Positions 1-5,452 of a stretch of DNA of 5,452 nt are shown here, piece by piece (positions within the stretch are counted from its first letter, which is position 1; every line of letters begins with the position of its first letter). The stretch spans positions 1 through 5,452 of the forward strand of contig JALOLX010000126.1 in the NCBI GenBank assembly GCA_025455765.1, written 5' to 3'. The notes below the pieces were generated by a model. It made no database searches, had not been told where the DNA came from, and saw only the letters and a list, made by a program, of their open reading frames with translations. This stretch comes from Flavobacteriales bacterium. Lineage in GTDB: Bacteria > Bacteroidota > Bacteroidia > Flavobacteriales_F > PHOS-HE28. Both the position numbers and the translations under genes were made by a program.

Positions 1-1
1 C

Positions 2-715
2 GCCACGGGCAAGCTCAAGCGCATCCGCAACCTCGATGCGCAGGAGATCTACGACCAGGTGGTGCTCATCGATCGGCTTGCGCACCAATACTACCAGCAA
101 GGCCTCACCAACATCGTGTACATGGGCATGGGCGAGCCCTTGCTCAACTACGCCAACACCTTGCGCAGCGCCGAGCGCATCAGCGCGGAGGATGGGCTGG
201 GCATGAGCCCCAAGCGCATCACCGTGAGCACCGCCGGCATCGCCAAGATGATCCGCAAGCTCGCCGATGACGGCACCCGCTTCAATCTGGCGCTGAGCCT
301 GCACGCGGCCAATGATGCCAAGCGCGACCGCATCATGCCCATCAACGAGCAGAACAGCCTTACGGAGCTGAAGGATGCGCTGCGCTACTACACCCGCACC
401 GCCGGTCGGCCGGTCACCTTCGAGTACATCCTGCTCCGCGGCTTCAACGACACGCTGGCCGATGCGCAGGAACTGGTGAAGTACGCCAGCGACGTACACG
501 CCAAGGTGAACCTGATCGAGTACAATCCCATTGATGGCGGTGAGTTCGGGCGTACCGAAGCCACCGACGCAGAAGCCTTCCAGCAGTACCTGGATCGCAA
601 GGGCATCATCGCACGCATCCGTCGCAGCAGGGGCAGGGACATCGATGCGGCTTGCGGACAGCTGGCCAACAAGAACGAACCGGCCCTGAAGGACGGGGAG
701 CGCCAGTTGAAGTGA
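2..715 (+). CDS. rlmN: Dual-specificity 23S rRNA (A2503)/tRNA (A37) C2-methyltransferase RlmN, C-terminal part (5' end outside window)
   Basis: RlmN is a cytoplasmic radical-SAM enzyme that methylates C2 of A2503 in 23S rRNA and of A37 in some tRNAs, which supports decoding accuracy. The frame is open from base 2 to a TGA at 713-715, giving 237 visible residues of a family usually about 350-385 long. The fragment begins with ATGKLKRIRN; in Bacteroidota homologues this follows directly on the last cysteine of the CxxxCxxC cluster motif, and base 1 (c) could end that codon, so the cluster is just outside. Visible family motifs are GMGEPLLNY, STAGI, LALSLHAAND with IMPIN, PVTFEYILL and NLIEYNPI. 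Near the C-terminus DIDAACGQLA holds the cysteine (codon 653-655) matching the methyl-carrying Cys355 of E. coli RlmN, so the visible half looks functional. The related Cfr resistance enzyme is less likely given the typical RlmN tail. Its stop lies 7 nt from the stop of the convergent next gene. Confidence 0.96.
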   Translation, partial: ATGKLKRIRNLDAQEIYDQVVLIDRLAHQYYQQGLTNIVYMGMGEPLLNYANTLRSAERISAEDGLGMSPKRITVSTAGIAKMIRKLADDGTRFNLALSLHAANDAKRDRIMPINEQNSLTELKDALRYYTRTAGRPVTFEYILLRGFNDTLADAQELVKYASDVHAKVNLIEYNPIDGGEFGRTEATDAEAFQQYLDRKGIIARIRRSRGRDIDAACGQLANKNEPALKDGERQLK

Positions 716-722
716 GCGCGGA

Positions 723-1451
723 TCACCAGCCCAGACCGGCGCGGATCCCCAGGAAGAACGCAGGCACCCGATCCTTGCGCTCCTCCACCTTGTAGGTGTA
801 TTCGTCCGTCACCAGGTTCAGCATCTCCTCCACCACCAGCATGCGTCGGTCGCGGAAGGCGGCGCCGATGTACACGTCGAAGAGCCAGTTGCTGCGTACG
901 CTGAGCGATTGGTATCCGAGCAACAGCCGCAGGTCGTTGAAGGTGCGTTCGTCGCGGTACTTCTCATCGGAGAAGCTGCCATCGGGCAGGCGCACCCCGA
1001 TATCCTTGGAATAGACCAGGTGCGAATAGCCGGGTTGGAGGTACAAGCCTTGCGGCTCCAGATCGTGCACGAAATAGAAGCGCGCCGCGATGTGGTAGCT
1101 GGGGTTGGCGATGATCTCCGTACCGGCCCCGAAATCATCCGCATCGTCGCCGGTGAAGGAGAGCGCCATGTAATTGCGCAGGGTCACGCCCAAGCCCACC
1201 TCCAGGCTCACATTGGGCGAAATGGCCCGTTCGTAGTACAGGGGGATCTCGCCTCGGAAGAACAGCAGCGGATTGATCTTCAGCACGTTCTTCACCACAT
1301 CCACCGTATCGAACTGGGCGGCCATGCGCTCCTTGTAGAGCAGCACACGCGCCTTGCCGGGCTGCACCTTCTTGGGTTGTGCAAAGCCGAGGAACGGCAG
1401 TGAAAGCGCGCTGCACAGCAGCAGGGAACGGAGAACAGCACGGAAGCGCAT
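723..1451 (-). CDS. Exported outer-membrane beta-barrel-like protein of unknown function
   Basis: The product is 242 residues from the ATG at 1451 to the TGA at 725-723. The N-terminus is a clear Sec signal peptide: a basic start (MRFRAVLR), a hydrophobic core rich in Leu (about residues 9-20), and a probable cleavage site GFA|Q after residue 24. The mature part has alternating aromatic/hydrophobic stretches ending in glycine-rich turns, such as LEVGLGVTLRNYMALSF, YHIAARFYFV, LRLLLGY and WLFDVYIGAAF, and it ends in Trp (IRAGLGW). This is the pattern of a small outer-membrane beta-barrel with a C-terminal aromatic insertion signal. I recognise no specific family; DUF3575-like or porin-family Bacteroidota proteins are the closest guess. 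The frame stays open upstream to 1808, but that extension runs antisense through the prenyl synthase gene. The chosen start places the signal peptide at the N-terminus and lies 6 nt after a TACCTTCG box. The alternative ATG at 1490 would put 13 unlikely residues in front of the signal. Confidence 0.8.
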   Translation of the reverse strand: MRFRAVLRSLLLCSALSLPFLGFAQPKKVQPGKARVLLYKERMAAQFDTVDVVKNVLKINPLLFFRGEIPLYYERAISPNVSLEVGLGVTLRNYMALSFTGDDADDFGAGTEIIANPSYHIAARFYFVHDLEPQGLYLQPGYSHLVYSKDIGVRLPDGSFSDEKYRDERTFNDLRLLLGYQSLSVRSNWLFDVYIGAAFRDRRMLVVEEMLNLVTDEYTYKVEERKDRVPAFFLGIRAGLGW

Positions 1452-1556
1452 GCGTAGCGAAGGTAGCGCAACAAGGCATGCGCCGAACATGATGACGGCA
1501 ACAGACCGCAGGGGTTGCGTGGGAGCAGCGCTTTGGATGCCGAACTTCGCACCCCG
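1452..1556. promoter_or_regulatory. Divergent intergenic promoter region
   Basis: About 105 bp separate the start codons of the minus-strand barrel gene and the plus-strand prenyl synthase, so both must be transcribed outward from here. The minus-strand promoter box is listed separately. For the plus-strand gene the best candidate is GAACTTCG at 1542-1549, ending 7 nt before the ATG at 1557. It is a poor match to TAnnTTTG, sharing A, TT and final G, and has no convincing TTG partner at the right distance. Neither start has a Shine-Dalgarno sequence. The inference rests mainly on gene orientation. Confidence 0.5.
1458..1465 (-). promoter_or_regulatory. Putative Bacteroidota -7 promoter box TACCTTCG for the barrel protein gene
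   Basis: Read on the minus strand this is TACCTTCG, matching the Bacteroidota -7 consensus TAnnTTTG except for C in place of the third T. A possible -33 element, TTCG, lies 18 nt further upstream (plus-strand 1484-1487). The box ends only 6 nt before the ATG. If transcription starts about 5 nt after the box, as is usual for such boxes, the mRNA would be leaderless or nearly so. The same octamer recurs upstream of dnaG and of the CDF gene. Confidence 0.5.
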
Positions 1557-2531
1557 ATGATGACCATGGAGCAGATCCAGCGGCCGATCGCCGCCGAGAT
1601 GCTGGCCTTCGAGCCACATTTCCGCGAAGCGATGCGCAGCCGTGCAGCGTTGCTGGACCGCATCATGCACTACATCGTCAAGCGCAAGGGCAAGCAGATG
1701 CGGCCCATGTTCACCCTGCTCAGCGCGCGGCTGTTCGGTCCGGTGACAGAAAGTGCCTTCACCGCCGCCAGCCTCATCGAACTGCTGCACACCGCCACAT
1801 TGGTACACGACGATGTGGTGGACGGCAGCCCCATGCGGCGCGGCTTCTTCAGCATCAATGCCCTATGGAAGAACAAGATCGCCGTGCTGGTGGGCGACTA
1901 CCTGCTAAGCCGCGGGCTGCTGCTGGCGGTGGACAAGGGCGAGTTCGAACTGCTGCGGATCGTGAGCCATGCGGTGCGCGAGATGAGCGAAGGCGAGCTG
2001 CTGCAATTGGAGAAGAGCCGCAACCTCAACTTCAGCGAGGAGGTCTACTTCACCATCATCCGCCAAAAGACCGCCAGCCTCATCGCCGCCTGTTGCGCCA
2101 GTGGGGCCAGTGCTGCAGGACGAACGGCGGAAGAGGTGGAACGCATGCGGCGCTTTGGTGAACTGGTGGGCATCGCCTTCCAGATCAAGGACGATCTGTT
2201 CGACTACGGCAATGGCGCCGACATCGGCAAGCCCAGCGGGCTCGACATCAAGGAGAAGAAGCTCACCCTTCCCCTGATCCACGCCTTGCAGCAGGTAAGC
2301 ACTGCCGACCGCCGCTGGATGGTGACCGCGGTGAAAGAGCGCAACGAGGATGACAAGACCGTGGCCCGCGTGATCGCCATGGTGCGCGAAGCGGGTGGCA
2401 TTGCGCACGCTCAGCAGCGCATGTTGGAGCACCGCGACCAGGCCCTGGCCGTGCTCCACAGCTTCCCCCAGAACGAGGCTCGCGACGGGCTGGAAGGCCT
2501 GGTACAGCTCACCGTGGAACGCAAGAAGTGA
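1557..2531 (+). CDS. Long-chain all-trans polyprenyl diphosphate synthase (octaprenyl/heptaprenyl type)
   Basis: This enzyme condenses isopentenyl diphosphate units onto an allylic diphosphate to build a long prenyl chain; in Bacteroidota it most likely feeds the menaquinone side chain. The 324-residue product has the expected family length and motifs: KGKQMRP (44-50) binding IPP, the first aspartate-rich motif DDVVD (85-89) followed by RR (94-95), and the second, DDLFD (212-216), in FQIKDDLFDYG. Residues 80 and 81 before the first motif are Ala and Thr rather than bulky aromatics, which favours a long product over FPP or GGPP; the exact length cannot be read from sequence. The pattern INALWKNKIAVLVGDYLLS is typical of Bacteroidota members. 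The frame extends upstream to a TTG at 1515, but those 14 residues do not look like family sequence. ATGs at 1557, 1560 and 1566 are all possible; homologues usually begin close to MEQIQ (1566). The lipoprotein gene follows after 4 nt, so the two are probably co-transcribed. Confidence 0.93.
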   Translation: MMTMEQIQRPIAAEMLAFEPHFREAMRSRAALLDRIMHYIVKRKGKQMRPMFTLLSARLFGPVTESAFTAASLIELLHTATLVHDDVVDGSPMRRGFFSINALWKNKIAVLVGDYLLSRGLLLAVDKGEFELLRIVSHAVREMSEGELLQLEKSRNLNFSEEVYFTIIRQKTASLIAACCASGASAAGRTAEEVERMRRFGELVGIAFQIKDDLFDYGNGADIGKPSGLDIKEKKLTLPLIHALQQVSTADRRWMVTAVKERNEDDKTVARVIAMVREAGGIAHAQQRMLEHRDQALAVLHSFPQNEARDGLEGLVQLTVERKK

Positions 2532-2535
2532 TCCC

Positions 2536-2958
2536 ATGCAACTCCGCTTCACCCTTCCCCTGCTTCTGCTCAACGTGCTGGTCGCCTGCACCGGTCCGGT
2601 GGCTTCACCGGGTCCCGTGGCGGCCGCAGCAGATAGCCCCGCCACTCCTGCCAGCGACGATGGTGCGCGCATCATCCACCTGAAGGACGGTGGGTGGATG
2701 GCTGGTGAACTACGCGCTGGCCAACGCGTGGGCACCTGGAGCTCCTACTTCCCTGACAGCACCCTACGCAGCCGGATCACCTACATCGAAGGCAGCGAGA
2801 ACGGCCCTACCGTGGTGAACCACCCCAATGGCATGCCCTACTATGTGGGCACGTACACCAACGGGAAGAGCACCGGTGAATGGGTGTTCTACGATGAGCA
2901 GGGCACCGAGCTGAAGCGTGTGCTGTTCGATAGCACCGGCACGGCGGTCACACCGTGA
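2536..2958 (+). CDS. Small lipoprotein with MORN/YwqK-like repeats, function unknown
   Basis: The 140-residue product starts with a lipoprotein signal peptide: MQLR, a Leu-rich core, then the lipobox LVAC with the lipidated cysteine at residue 18. An Ala/Pro/Ser-rich linker of about 25 residues follows, as expected for a tether to a membrane. The remainder contains three repeats with an exact 24-residue spacing. Each has a glycine, three residues, then a second glycine (62/66, 86/90, 110/114), followed by a block such as GTWSSYFPDS, GPTVVNHPNG or GEWVFYDEQG. This resembles the MORN-variant repeats of proteins often labelled YwqK antitoxin-like in Bacteroidota, a label that does not prove a toxin partner; none is visible here. 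The start is fixed by the signal peptide, since the same frame upstream to 2395 overlaps the prenyl synthase and is a shadow. With only 4 nt between the genes it is likely in one transcript with the prenyl synthase, but no functional link is evident. Confidence 0.82.
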   Translation: MQLRFTLPLLLLNVLVACTGPVASPGPVAAAADSPATPASDDGARIIHLKDGGWMAGELRAGQRVGTWSSYFPDSTLRSRITYIEGSENGPTVVNHPNGMPYYVGTYTNGKSTGEWVFYDEQGTELKRVLFDSTGTAVTP

Positions 2959-2995
2959 ATAACGTGTTGATGGATCGTGGGATCGGTGTGGATAG

Positions 2996-3019
2996 CTGAG
3001 CCCCACCTCTGAGGCTCAG
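2996..3019 (+). terminator. Hairpin after the lipoprotein gene, possible weak terminator
   Basis: CTGAGCC (2996-3002) and GGCTCAG (3013-3019) form a perfect 7-bp stem with a 10-nt loop, 37 nt past the lipoprotein stop. There is no run of T afterwards (the next bases are ggcttcgcgg), so it is not a classical intrinsic terminator. Its position between two transcription units fits a termination or 3'-end-protecting role, but that is inference. Confidence 0.3.
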
Positions 3020-3082
3020 GGCTTCGCGGCCAAGGTGCGTGCGACACTGTCAACAGCCCGCAACCGCAGCCTACGGGCGGGG

Positions 3083-3090
3083 TACCTTCG
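3083..3090 (+). promoter_or_regulatory. Putative -7 promoter box TACCTTCG for dnaG
   Basis: The octamer is identical to the boxes before the barrel gene and the CDF gene. It ends 15 nt before the GTG start of dnaG, predicting a leader of roughly 10 nt. I see no good TTG-type -33 element at the usual distance upstream, so the call rests on the recurrence of the box and its location in the intergenic gap. Confidence 0.45.
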
Positions 3091-3105
3091 CAGCAGCACA
3101 GCACC

Positions 3106-5061
3106 GTGATCCAGCCGCACGCCATCCAACAGGTGAAGGACGCCGCCCGCGTGGAGGAGGTGGTGGGCGAATTCGTTGCGCTCAAGCGCAAGGGTCCACG
3201 CTACCTAGGCCTGTGCCCCTTCCACAACGAGAAGACACCGAGCTTCAACGTCAGTCCCAACCTGGGCATCTTCAAATGCTTCGGCTGTGGCGAAAGCGGG
3301 GACAGCATCACCTTCCTGCAGAAGCACGAGCATCTGAGCTACGTGGAGGCCATCCGCTGGCTGGCCAAGCGCTACCACATCGAGCTGCCGGAAGAGGAGC
3401 GCACCCCGGAGCAGGAGGTGGAACAGAGCGAGCGTGAAGCACTGTCCGTGATCCAGCAATGGGCGCTCACCTGGAGCGTGGACCAGCTGTGGAACACGGA
3501 CGAAGGCCGCCGCATCGGACTGAGCTATTTCCATGAGCGCGGCTTCAGCGATGCCACCATCAAGGCCTTCCAACTGGGCTACGTGCCCGAGTTCGGCAAT
3601 GCCTTCGCCACTGCCGCGCTGGCCCATGGCTTCGACGCGGAGCTGCTCGAAAAGGCCGGCTGGATCAAGCGGCGCGAGGATGCCACCCGCACGCCGTGGG
3701 ACTTCTTCGCTGGTCGCGTCACCTTCCCCGTACTGGGTCTGAGCGGACAGCCCATCGCCTTCGGGGCACGCACCCTGAAGAGCGACAAGAAGCTCCCCAA
3801 GTACTTCAACAGTCCGGAGAGCCTGCTGTACATCAAGAGCCGCTCGCTCTACGGCATCTACCAGGCCAAGAAGGCCATCGTGGAGCAGCAGCTGTGCTAC
3901 CTGGTGGAAGGCTACACCGATGTGATCTCGCTGCACCAGGCCGGTATCCACAATGTAGTGGCCAGCAGTGGCACCAGCCTTACCGAGGACCAGGTGCGCC
4001 TGATCAAGCGCTACGCGCCCACGGTCAGCATCCTCTACGATGGCGATGCGGCGGGCATGAAGGCCAGCCTGCGCGGCATCGACCTCATCCTGAAGGAAGG
4101 GCTGAACGTGAAGGTGGTGACCTTCCCCGAAGGGGAGGACCCGGACAGCTTCGCGAAGAGCCACAGCAGCAGCGAAGTGCTGGACCACCTCACGCGCAAC
4201 GCCCAGGACTTCCTGGTCTTCAAGGCCGGTCTGCTGATGCAGGACGTGGGCGACGATCCGGTGAAGAAGGCGGCGGCCATCCATGACATCGTGGAGAGCG
4301 TGGCCCTGGTGCCCGATCTGGTGCTTCGTTCGCTGTACGTGCAGCAGTGCAGCCGACTGTTGCAGATCAACGAACAGGCGCTGATCAGCGAGATGAACAA
4401 GGTGCTGCGCCGGCAGTACCGCAAGCAGCTGGGCGGCGACCAACCCGTACCCGAGGAAATGCTCGCACCGGATGTGGCACCGGTGCAACCCACGCTGGAA
4501 GACCTCGGCACCACGCCGCAGGAACGCGATCTCCTGCGCATGCTGCTCAGCTACGGACACGAACGCATCAACGTGCCCTTCCAGGAAGAGGATGGCACCA
4601 CCACGCATGAAGAGACCAGTGTGGCCGAATTGATGTTCGAGCTACTGGCGCTGGACGACATCCTCTTCGATGAACCCTTGTTCCGCGAGATCTACCTGGA
4701 CTACCGCCACAGCAGCAACCTCGGCCAGCAGGTGGACACCACCCGGTATGTGGCCCACGAGAACGACCAGTGGCGCTCGGCCGCCATCGATCTGCTCACC
4801 GAGAAGCACGTGCTGAGCCCCAACTGGAAAGAGCGTCACAAGATCCATGTGAAGCGCGAGAGCGAGACGCTTTACGATGCCTTGGAGGAAGCGGTGGACA
4901 TCCTCAAGGAACGCCGCGTGGACCGCATGATCAAGGAGCGGCAGGAGCAGCTTAAAGCGGTCACCGAAGAGGACCTGATGATCACCTTGAAGGAGATCAT
5001 GCGCCTGAGCGAAGCCAAGAAGAAGTTGGCCAAGAAGACCGGTCGGGTGGTGGTGGCGTGA
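3106..5061 (+). CDS. dnaG: DNA primase DnaG
   Basis: DnaG makes the short RNA primers for leading-strand start and Okazaki fragments at the replication fork, working with the DnaB helicase. The 651-residue product is complete. The CHC2 zinc-binding domain covers about residues 1-100, with ligands C37 and H40 (CPFHNEKTPSF) and C58 and C61 (KCFGCGESGD). The catalytic core (about 115-435) includes FGAR (219-222) and KYFNSPES (232-239). It also has the TOPRIM acidic residues E268 (VEGYTD), D312 and D314 (YDGDAAG), and D345 and D347 (GEDPD). After an acidic, Pro-rich linker (about 440-470) comes a long helical C-terminal region ending in a Lys-rich tail, the expected site of DnaB binding; it is much less conserved and assigned by position. 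The start is GTG at 3106: MIQPHAIQQVKDAARVEEVV aligns with the usual DnaG N-terminus. There is no Shine-Dalgarno sequence. The gene stands apart from its upstream neighbour and is not in the rpsU-dnaG-rpoD arrangement of gammaproteobacteria. Confidence 0.97.
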   Translation: MIQPHAIQQVKDAARVEEVVGEFVALKRKGPRYLGLCPFHNEKTPSFNVSPNLGIFKCFGCGESGDSITFLQKHEHLSYVEAIRWLAKRYHIELPEEERTPEQEVEQSEREALSVIQQWALTWSVDQLWNTDEGRRIGLSYFHERGFSDATIKAFQLGYVPEFGNAFATAALAHGFDAELLEKAGWIKRREDATRTPWDFFAGRVTFPVLGLSGQPIAFGARTLKSDKKLPKYFNSPESLLYIKSRSLYGIYQAKKAIVEQQLCYLVEGYTDVISLHQAGIHNVVASSGTSLTEDQVRLIKRYAPTVSILYDGDAAGMKASLRGIDLILKEGLNVKVVTFPEGEDPDSFAKSHSSSEVLDHLTRNAQDFLVFKAGLLMQDVGDDPVKKAAAIHDIVESVALVPDLVLRSLYVQQCSRLLQINEQALISEMNKVLRRQYRKQLGGDQPVPEEMLAPDVAPVQPTLEDLGTTPQERDLLRMLLSYGHERINVPFQEEDGTTTHEETSVAELMFELLALDDILFDEPLFREIYLDYRHSSNLGQQVDTTRYVAHENDQWRSAAIDLLTEKHVLSPNWKERHKIHVKRESETLYDALEEAVDILKERRVDRMIKERQEQLKAVTEEDLMITLKEIMRLSEAKKKLAKKTGRVVVA

Positions 5062-5068
5062 TGCCACC
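5052..5068 (+). other. Small inverted repeat spanning the dnaG stop codon
   Basis: GGTGGC (5052-5057) and GCCACC (5063-5068) can form a 6-bp stem with the 5-nt loop GTGAT, which contains most of the dnaG stop and the overlapping ATG. No T run follows. It lies directly before the TACCTTCG box of the next gene. It could be a weak 3'-end structure or chance, because the left arm is simply part of the Val-Val-Ala codons. Confidence 0.22.
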
Positions 5069-5070
5069 GA

Positions 5071-5078
5071 TACCTTCG
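5071..5078 (+). promoter_or_regulatory. Putative -7 promoter box TACCTTCG for the CDF transporter gene
   Basis: This is the third copy of the octamer in an intergenic gap, 10 nt after the dnaG stop and ending 18 nt before the ATG at 5097. It suggests that the transporter can be transcribed independently of dnaG. No clear -33 partner is visible; the expected position falls inside the GGTGGTGGTGG end of dnaG. Confidence 0.42.
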
Positions 5079-5096
5079 TTGCGCCCACTGCGATCC

Positions 5097-5452
5097 ATGC
5101 ACCACCACGCGCACGACCATTCCGAGCACCACCACCCCGAGCATGCGCACGGGCATGTGCATGCGGCCGGTGCACGGTCGTTACAGGTGGCCTTCCTGCT
5201 CAACCTGGCCTTCACCCTGGTGGAAGTGGTGGGCGGCTGGTGGACCGGAAGCATTGCCGTGCTCACCGATGCCTTGCACGATGCGGGCGATTGCCTGGTG
5301 CTGGGCACCGCGTGGTACCTGCAACGGGTGGCGATGAAGGGGCGCGATGCCCACTACAGCTACGGCTATGGGCGGTATAGCATGTTGGGCGGCTGGCTCA
5401 CCAGCCTGGTGCTTGTAGCGGGTGCTGTAGGCATGCTGGCGCTGACGGTGCC
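5097..5452 (+). CDS. Cation diffusion facilitator (CDF) metal exporter with His-rich N-terminus, N-terminal part (3' end outside window)
   Basis: CDF proteins are inner-membrane proton antiporters that export Zn2+ and related divalent metals. About 118 residues of a usual 300 or so are visible, in a frame open to the right edge. The first 22 residues hold 12 histidines (positions 2-4, 6, 8, 11-13, 16, 18, 20, 22), a cytosolic metal-binding extension often seen in Zn-type CDFs. The first membrane segment runs about 30-47. The second carries the metal-site signature LTDALHDAGDCLVL, with H61 and D65 forming HxxxD, which favours zinc (ZitB/CzcD type) over Mn or Fe. HYSYGYGRYSML (86-97) matches the conserved loop before the third segment at about 98-117. 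An in-frame ATG at 5061 overlaps the dnaG stop (TGATG) and would add 12 residues (MPPIPSLRPLRS). I prefer 5097 because the His-rich tract starts there and the TACCTTCG box lies between the two ATGs, but coupled translation from 5061 is possible. There is no Shine-Dalgarno sequence for either. The metal specificity is inferred. Confidence 0.9.
   Translation, partial: MHHHAHDHSEHHHPEHAHGHVHAAGARSLQVAFLLNLAFTLVEVVGGWWTGSIAVLTDALHDAGDCLVLGTAWYLQRVAMKGRDAHYSYGYGRYSMLGGWLTSLVLVAGAVGMLALTV

Noticed and set aside
909..1403. A 164-codon plus-strand frame within the barrel gene
   Set aside because: The opposite strand encodes a protein with a signal peptide, barrel-like strands and a terminal aromatic residue; the plus-strand translation has no recognisable features.
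1452..1808. Upstream extension of the barrel protein frame to 361 codons
   Set aside because: The extra residues overlap the prenyl synthase in antisense and would bury the signal peptide; the ATG at 1451 with a TACCTTCG box just upstream is a better start.
1905..2735. A 276-codon minus-strand frame across the prenyl synthase and lipoprotein genes
   Set aside because: It is antisense to two genes with clear motifs and its composition is typical of a shadow frame in GC-rich DNA.
2536..2958. Toxin-antitoxin system suggested by the YwqK-like repeats
   Set aside because: No toxin-like gene is adjacent; neighbours are the prenyl synthase and dnaG. Similarity to the repeat family alone does not support an antitoxin role.
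2960..2995. Imperfect short repeats (GGATCG twice) before the hairpin
   Set aside because: Only 6 bp long and not arranged as an operator or array; consistent with chance in GC-rich DNA.
3039..3437. A 132-codon plus-strand frame overlapping the dnaG start in another frame
   Set aside because: It covers the DnaG zinc-binding domain in the wrong frame, and its translation is Arg/Gly/Gln-rich shadow sequence.
3205..4608. A 467-codon open frame on the minus strand, antisense to dnaG
   Set aside because: It lies fully inside dnaG, whose zinc and TOPRIM motifs prove the plus-strand frame. The translation is low-complexity, rich in His, Ala, Leu and Gln, as expected from the complement of GC-rich codons, and shows no domain.
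4642..5175. A 177-codon minus-strand frame across the dnaG end and CDF start
   Set aside because: Antisense to two well-supported genes; its His and Ala content reflects complements of GC-rich codons.

Overview
This is a GC-rich stretch of housekeeping DNA with six protein-coding genes, two of them cut by the window edges. It looks like a chromosome fragment of a high-GC member of the Bacteroidota, possibly the Flavobacteriales. The polyprenyl synthase and DnaG read like Bacteroidota versions of those families. No start codon is preceded by a recognisable Shine-Dalgarno sequence. The octamer TACCTTCG, a plausible GC-rich variant of the Bacteroidota -7 promoter box (TAnnTTTG), sits just upstream of three of the five visible gene starts. 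The phylum call is fairly firm; anything finer is a guess.

Layout, left to right. (1) The C-terminal part of RlmN, the radical-SAM methyltransferase acting on 23S rRNA and tRNA, on the plus strand; the window starts at or just after its [4Fe-4S] cysteine motif. (2) Tail to tail with it after only 7 nt, a minus-strand gene for an exported outer-membrane beta-barrel-like protein of unknown role. (3) A divergent promoter region of about 105 bp. (4) On the plus strand, an all-trans long-chain polyprenyl diphosphate synthase, probably supplying the menaquinone side chain, followed after 4 nt by a small lipoprotein with three MORN/YwqK-like repeats. (5) A 147-bp gap with a hairpin and a TACCTTCG box. 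(6) DNA primase DnaG, complete, with a GTG start. (7) Just downstream, the start of a cation diffusion facilitator (CDF) metal exporter with a very histidine-rich N-terminus, running off the right edge.

The genes do not form one pathway. They cover translation accuracy (rlmN), isoprenoid quinone supply (prenyl synthase), replication priming (dnaG), metal efflux (CDF) and the envelope (barrel and lipoprotein). The only clear operon-like pair is the prenyl synthase and lipoprotein. The CDF gene may be partly co-transcribed with dnaG but also appears to have its own promoter box.

I found no mobile element, CRISPR array, RNA gene, defence system or other novel system. The most useful non-gene signal is the recurring TACCTTCG box next to start codons, which together with the missing Shine-Dalgarno sequences suggests very short or absent 5' leaders.
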